Shown: positions 62,559 through 64,000 of the stretch, piece after piece
Layout of the letters: each line of letters starts with the position of its first letter
Position numbering within the stretch: position 1 is the stretch's first letter
Source: Staphylococcus schleiferi
Lineage (GTDB): Bacteria > Bacillota > Bacilli > Staphylococcales > Staphylococcaceae
Assembly (NCBI RefSeq): GCF_900458895.1
Contig: NZ_LR962863.1
Span: forward strand, 1,984,001 to 2,048,000
Direction of reading: 5' to 3'
Length of the DNA: 64,000 bases
The notes under the pieces: generated by a model
Told to the model about the DNA's origin: nothing
The model's input: the letters and a program-made list of their open reading frames with translations, nothing else
The model's database searches: none
Made by a program: the position numbers and the translations under genes

Positions 62559-64000
62559 TTAGTGCTCGATTAATGATTCACCAGTCATATCTTCTGGTTG
62601 TTTTAAGCCCATGATATCAAGTAATGTTGGCGCTAAGTCACCTAAGCGTCCTGTTGAACGCAAAGTATGGCCTTCTTTAGTCAAGATTACTGGAACAGGG
62701 TTTGTTGTGTGCGTTGTCATTGGTTGATCATCATCTGTTAACACTTCATCAGAGTTACCATGGTCAGCAGTGATTATTGCGTGACCACCCATATCGATGA
62801 TTTTATCAACGACTTCGCCGAGACATTCGTCTACAGCTTCGATTGCTTTAATAGTTGGTTCTAACTTACCACTGTGACCCACCATATCTGGGTTCGCAAA
62901 GTTTAAGATAATAAGATCTAAATCGCCTTTATCTAATTCTTCTAATAATGCATCGCGAACTTCATAAGCGCTCATTTCAGGTTTTAAATCATAAGTTGCA
63001 ACTTTAGGTGAATTGATTAAACGACGACGCTCACCTTTGAATTCCTCGTTTTGACCCCCGTTCATAAAGTAAGTCACGTGAGGATATTTTTCAGTTTCTG
63101 CAATTCTTAATTGCACTAAACCGTTATCTTGTGCAACTTCACCGATTGTATTTTTCAAATCAACTTTTTCAAATACAATATGTGCATCAACTTGATCATT
63201 ATAGCCTGTAAATGTAGCAAAATATAAATCTTTAACTTGTTCAACCTCAAAACCATCAAAAGCTTTATTTGTAAAGATTTCTGAAAGTTGTCCAGCGCGG
63301 TCAGGTCTGAAGTTATAGAAAATGACTGCATCACCGTCATTTACACCATCATTTTGATTTTCTACAACAAACGGCTCGATAAATTCATCTGTCAAATCGT
63401 TATCATAGTTTGCTTGAACCCCTTCGTGTGCTGAAGGATATTTAACGACATGATCAAATCCACGAATCGCATCGTGTGCTTTTTCTTCACGTTCCCAACG
63501 TTTATCACGGTCCATTGCGTAATAACGACCAGAAACAGAAGCAAATTGACCGACACCAAGTTCTTTGAATTTATCTTCAGTTTCATCAATATATTTAAGT
63601 GCAGATTTTTGATCAACGTCACGACCATCTAAAAATGCATGCACGTAAACCTTTGTTAAACCTTTTCTTTTAGCAAGTTCTAAAATCGCATAAAGATGTT
63701 CGTAATGACTGTGCACACCACCATCAGAAAGCAGACCAAAAACATGTAATGCGGATTGATGATTCAACGCATGATCGATTGCACTGTTTAAAACCGCGTT
63801 ATCGAAAAAGTCACCTTCTTCAATAGATTTGTTAATACGTGTTAAACTTTGGTACACAATGCGTCCAGCACCAATATTCATATGTCCAACTTCTGAGTTA
63901 CCCATTTGGCCATCTGGAAGACCTACATCCAAACCACTCGCTTCAATTTGCGTTGTCGGATATTTTTCAAAATAGCGGTCAAAATTAGGTTTGTTTGCTA
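62559..64000 (-). CDS. gpmI: 2,3-bisphosphoglycerate-independent phosphoglycerate mutase, 5' end cut by window edge
   Basis: The visible 479 codons cover all but about the first 30 residues of the enzyme, which interconverts 3- and 2-phosphoglycerate using two Mn ions. The catalytic Ser is in [12 protein letters not shown]; the metal-binding block [10 protein letters not shown] is near the C-terminus. The frame runs past the internal start at 63932 to the window edge, beginning [10 protein letters not shown]. It lies directly upstream of eno. Confidence 0.96.
   Translation of the reverse strand, partial: ANKPNFDRYFEKYPTTQIEASGLDVGLPDGQMGNSEVGHMNIGAGRIVYQSLTRINKSIEEGDFFDNAVLNSAIDHALNHQSALHVFGLLSDGGVHSHYEHLYAILELAKRKGLTKVYVHAFLDGRDVDQKSALKYIDETEDKFKELGVGQFASVSGRYYAMDRDKRWEREEKAHDAIRGFDHVVKYPSAHEGVQANYDNDLTDEFIEPFVVENQNDGVNDGDAVIFYNFRPDRAGQLSEIFTNKAFDGFEVEQVKDLYFATFTGYNDQVDAHIVFEKVDLKNTIGEVAQDNGLVQLRIAETEKYPHVTYFMNGGQNEEFKGERRRLINSPKVATYDLKPEMSAYEVRDALLEELDKGDLDLIILNFANPDMVGHSGKLEPTIKAIEAVDECLGEVVDKIIDMGGHAIITADHGNSDEVLTDDDQPMTTHTTNPVPVILTKEGHTLRSTGRLGDLAPTLLDIMGLKQPEDMTGESLIEH

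Overview
The window looks like a chromosome segment from a Staphylococcus. It is AT-rich, starts genes with strong AGGAGG-type ribosome sites, and carries gene blocks typical of the genus: a seven-gene mnh/mrp Na+/H+ antiporter operon, a sufCDSUB operon, a metNIQQ operon under a SAM riboswitch, lipA, gcvH, two type II NADH dehydrogenases, and the order gpmI-eno-secG-est-rnr-smpB-ssrA. The protein sequences are close to, but clearly different from, S. aureus as I remember it, so another species (possibly of the intermedius/hyicus side of the genus) is my guess. Species identity is inference.

Layout. 1-7.7 kb: the end of an amidase gene, a cyclophilin, a 43-residue unlisted protein, kapB and mnhABCDEFG. 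7.8-23.9 kb: thioesterase, NhaC-type antiporter, M17 aminopeptidase, two NDH-2 enzymes around small Fe-S and Cys-motif proteins (SufA, YuzB-like, YuzD-like, Nfu), a dehydrogenase/NagD/HepT-like operon, and the yutD-lipA-yunD-tauE-DUF72 run. 24-27.7 kb: an alpha/beta hydrolase, then a scar in which a truncated IS3-type element is fused to a truncated nitronate monooxygenase, then a CNNM/CBS protein and a CPBP protease. 27.8-33.2 kb: suf operon, divergent from popT (DUF368). 34.6-40 kb: methionine ABC importer with two MetQ lipoproteins and a SAM riboswitch, then thioredoxin-like, toprim, gcvH and ArsC-like genes. 40-44.5 kb: thioredoxin, a nitroreductase with a perfect Fur-type box, aroD, D-lactate dehydrogenase, ohr and a GNAT enzyme.

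44.7-55.9 kb is the accessory part. It holds a frameshifted fmtA-like gene, a 26-residue PSM-like peptide gene, a sulfur-salvage unit (promoter, CodY-type box, SAM riboswitch, flavin monooxygenase, MFS transporter), a shattered MFS gene, an alcohol dehydrogenase, a decayed SAR2788-type toxin with an intact gene in the immunity position, an IS1182-type fragment, a second toxin/immunity-like overlapping pair, and other decayed coding traces. This block ends at the 3' end of ssrA, whose last bases match the known attachment core of staphylococcal islands.

56-64 kb is conserved housekeeping: ssrA, smpB, rnr (with a frameshift that cuts off the Lys-rich tail), est, secG, a membrane protein, eno and the 5'-truncated gpmI. 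Several breaks (fmtA, rnr, nitronate monooxygenase, IS orfA) are single-base changes in short homopolymers, so real decay must be separated from assembly error.
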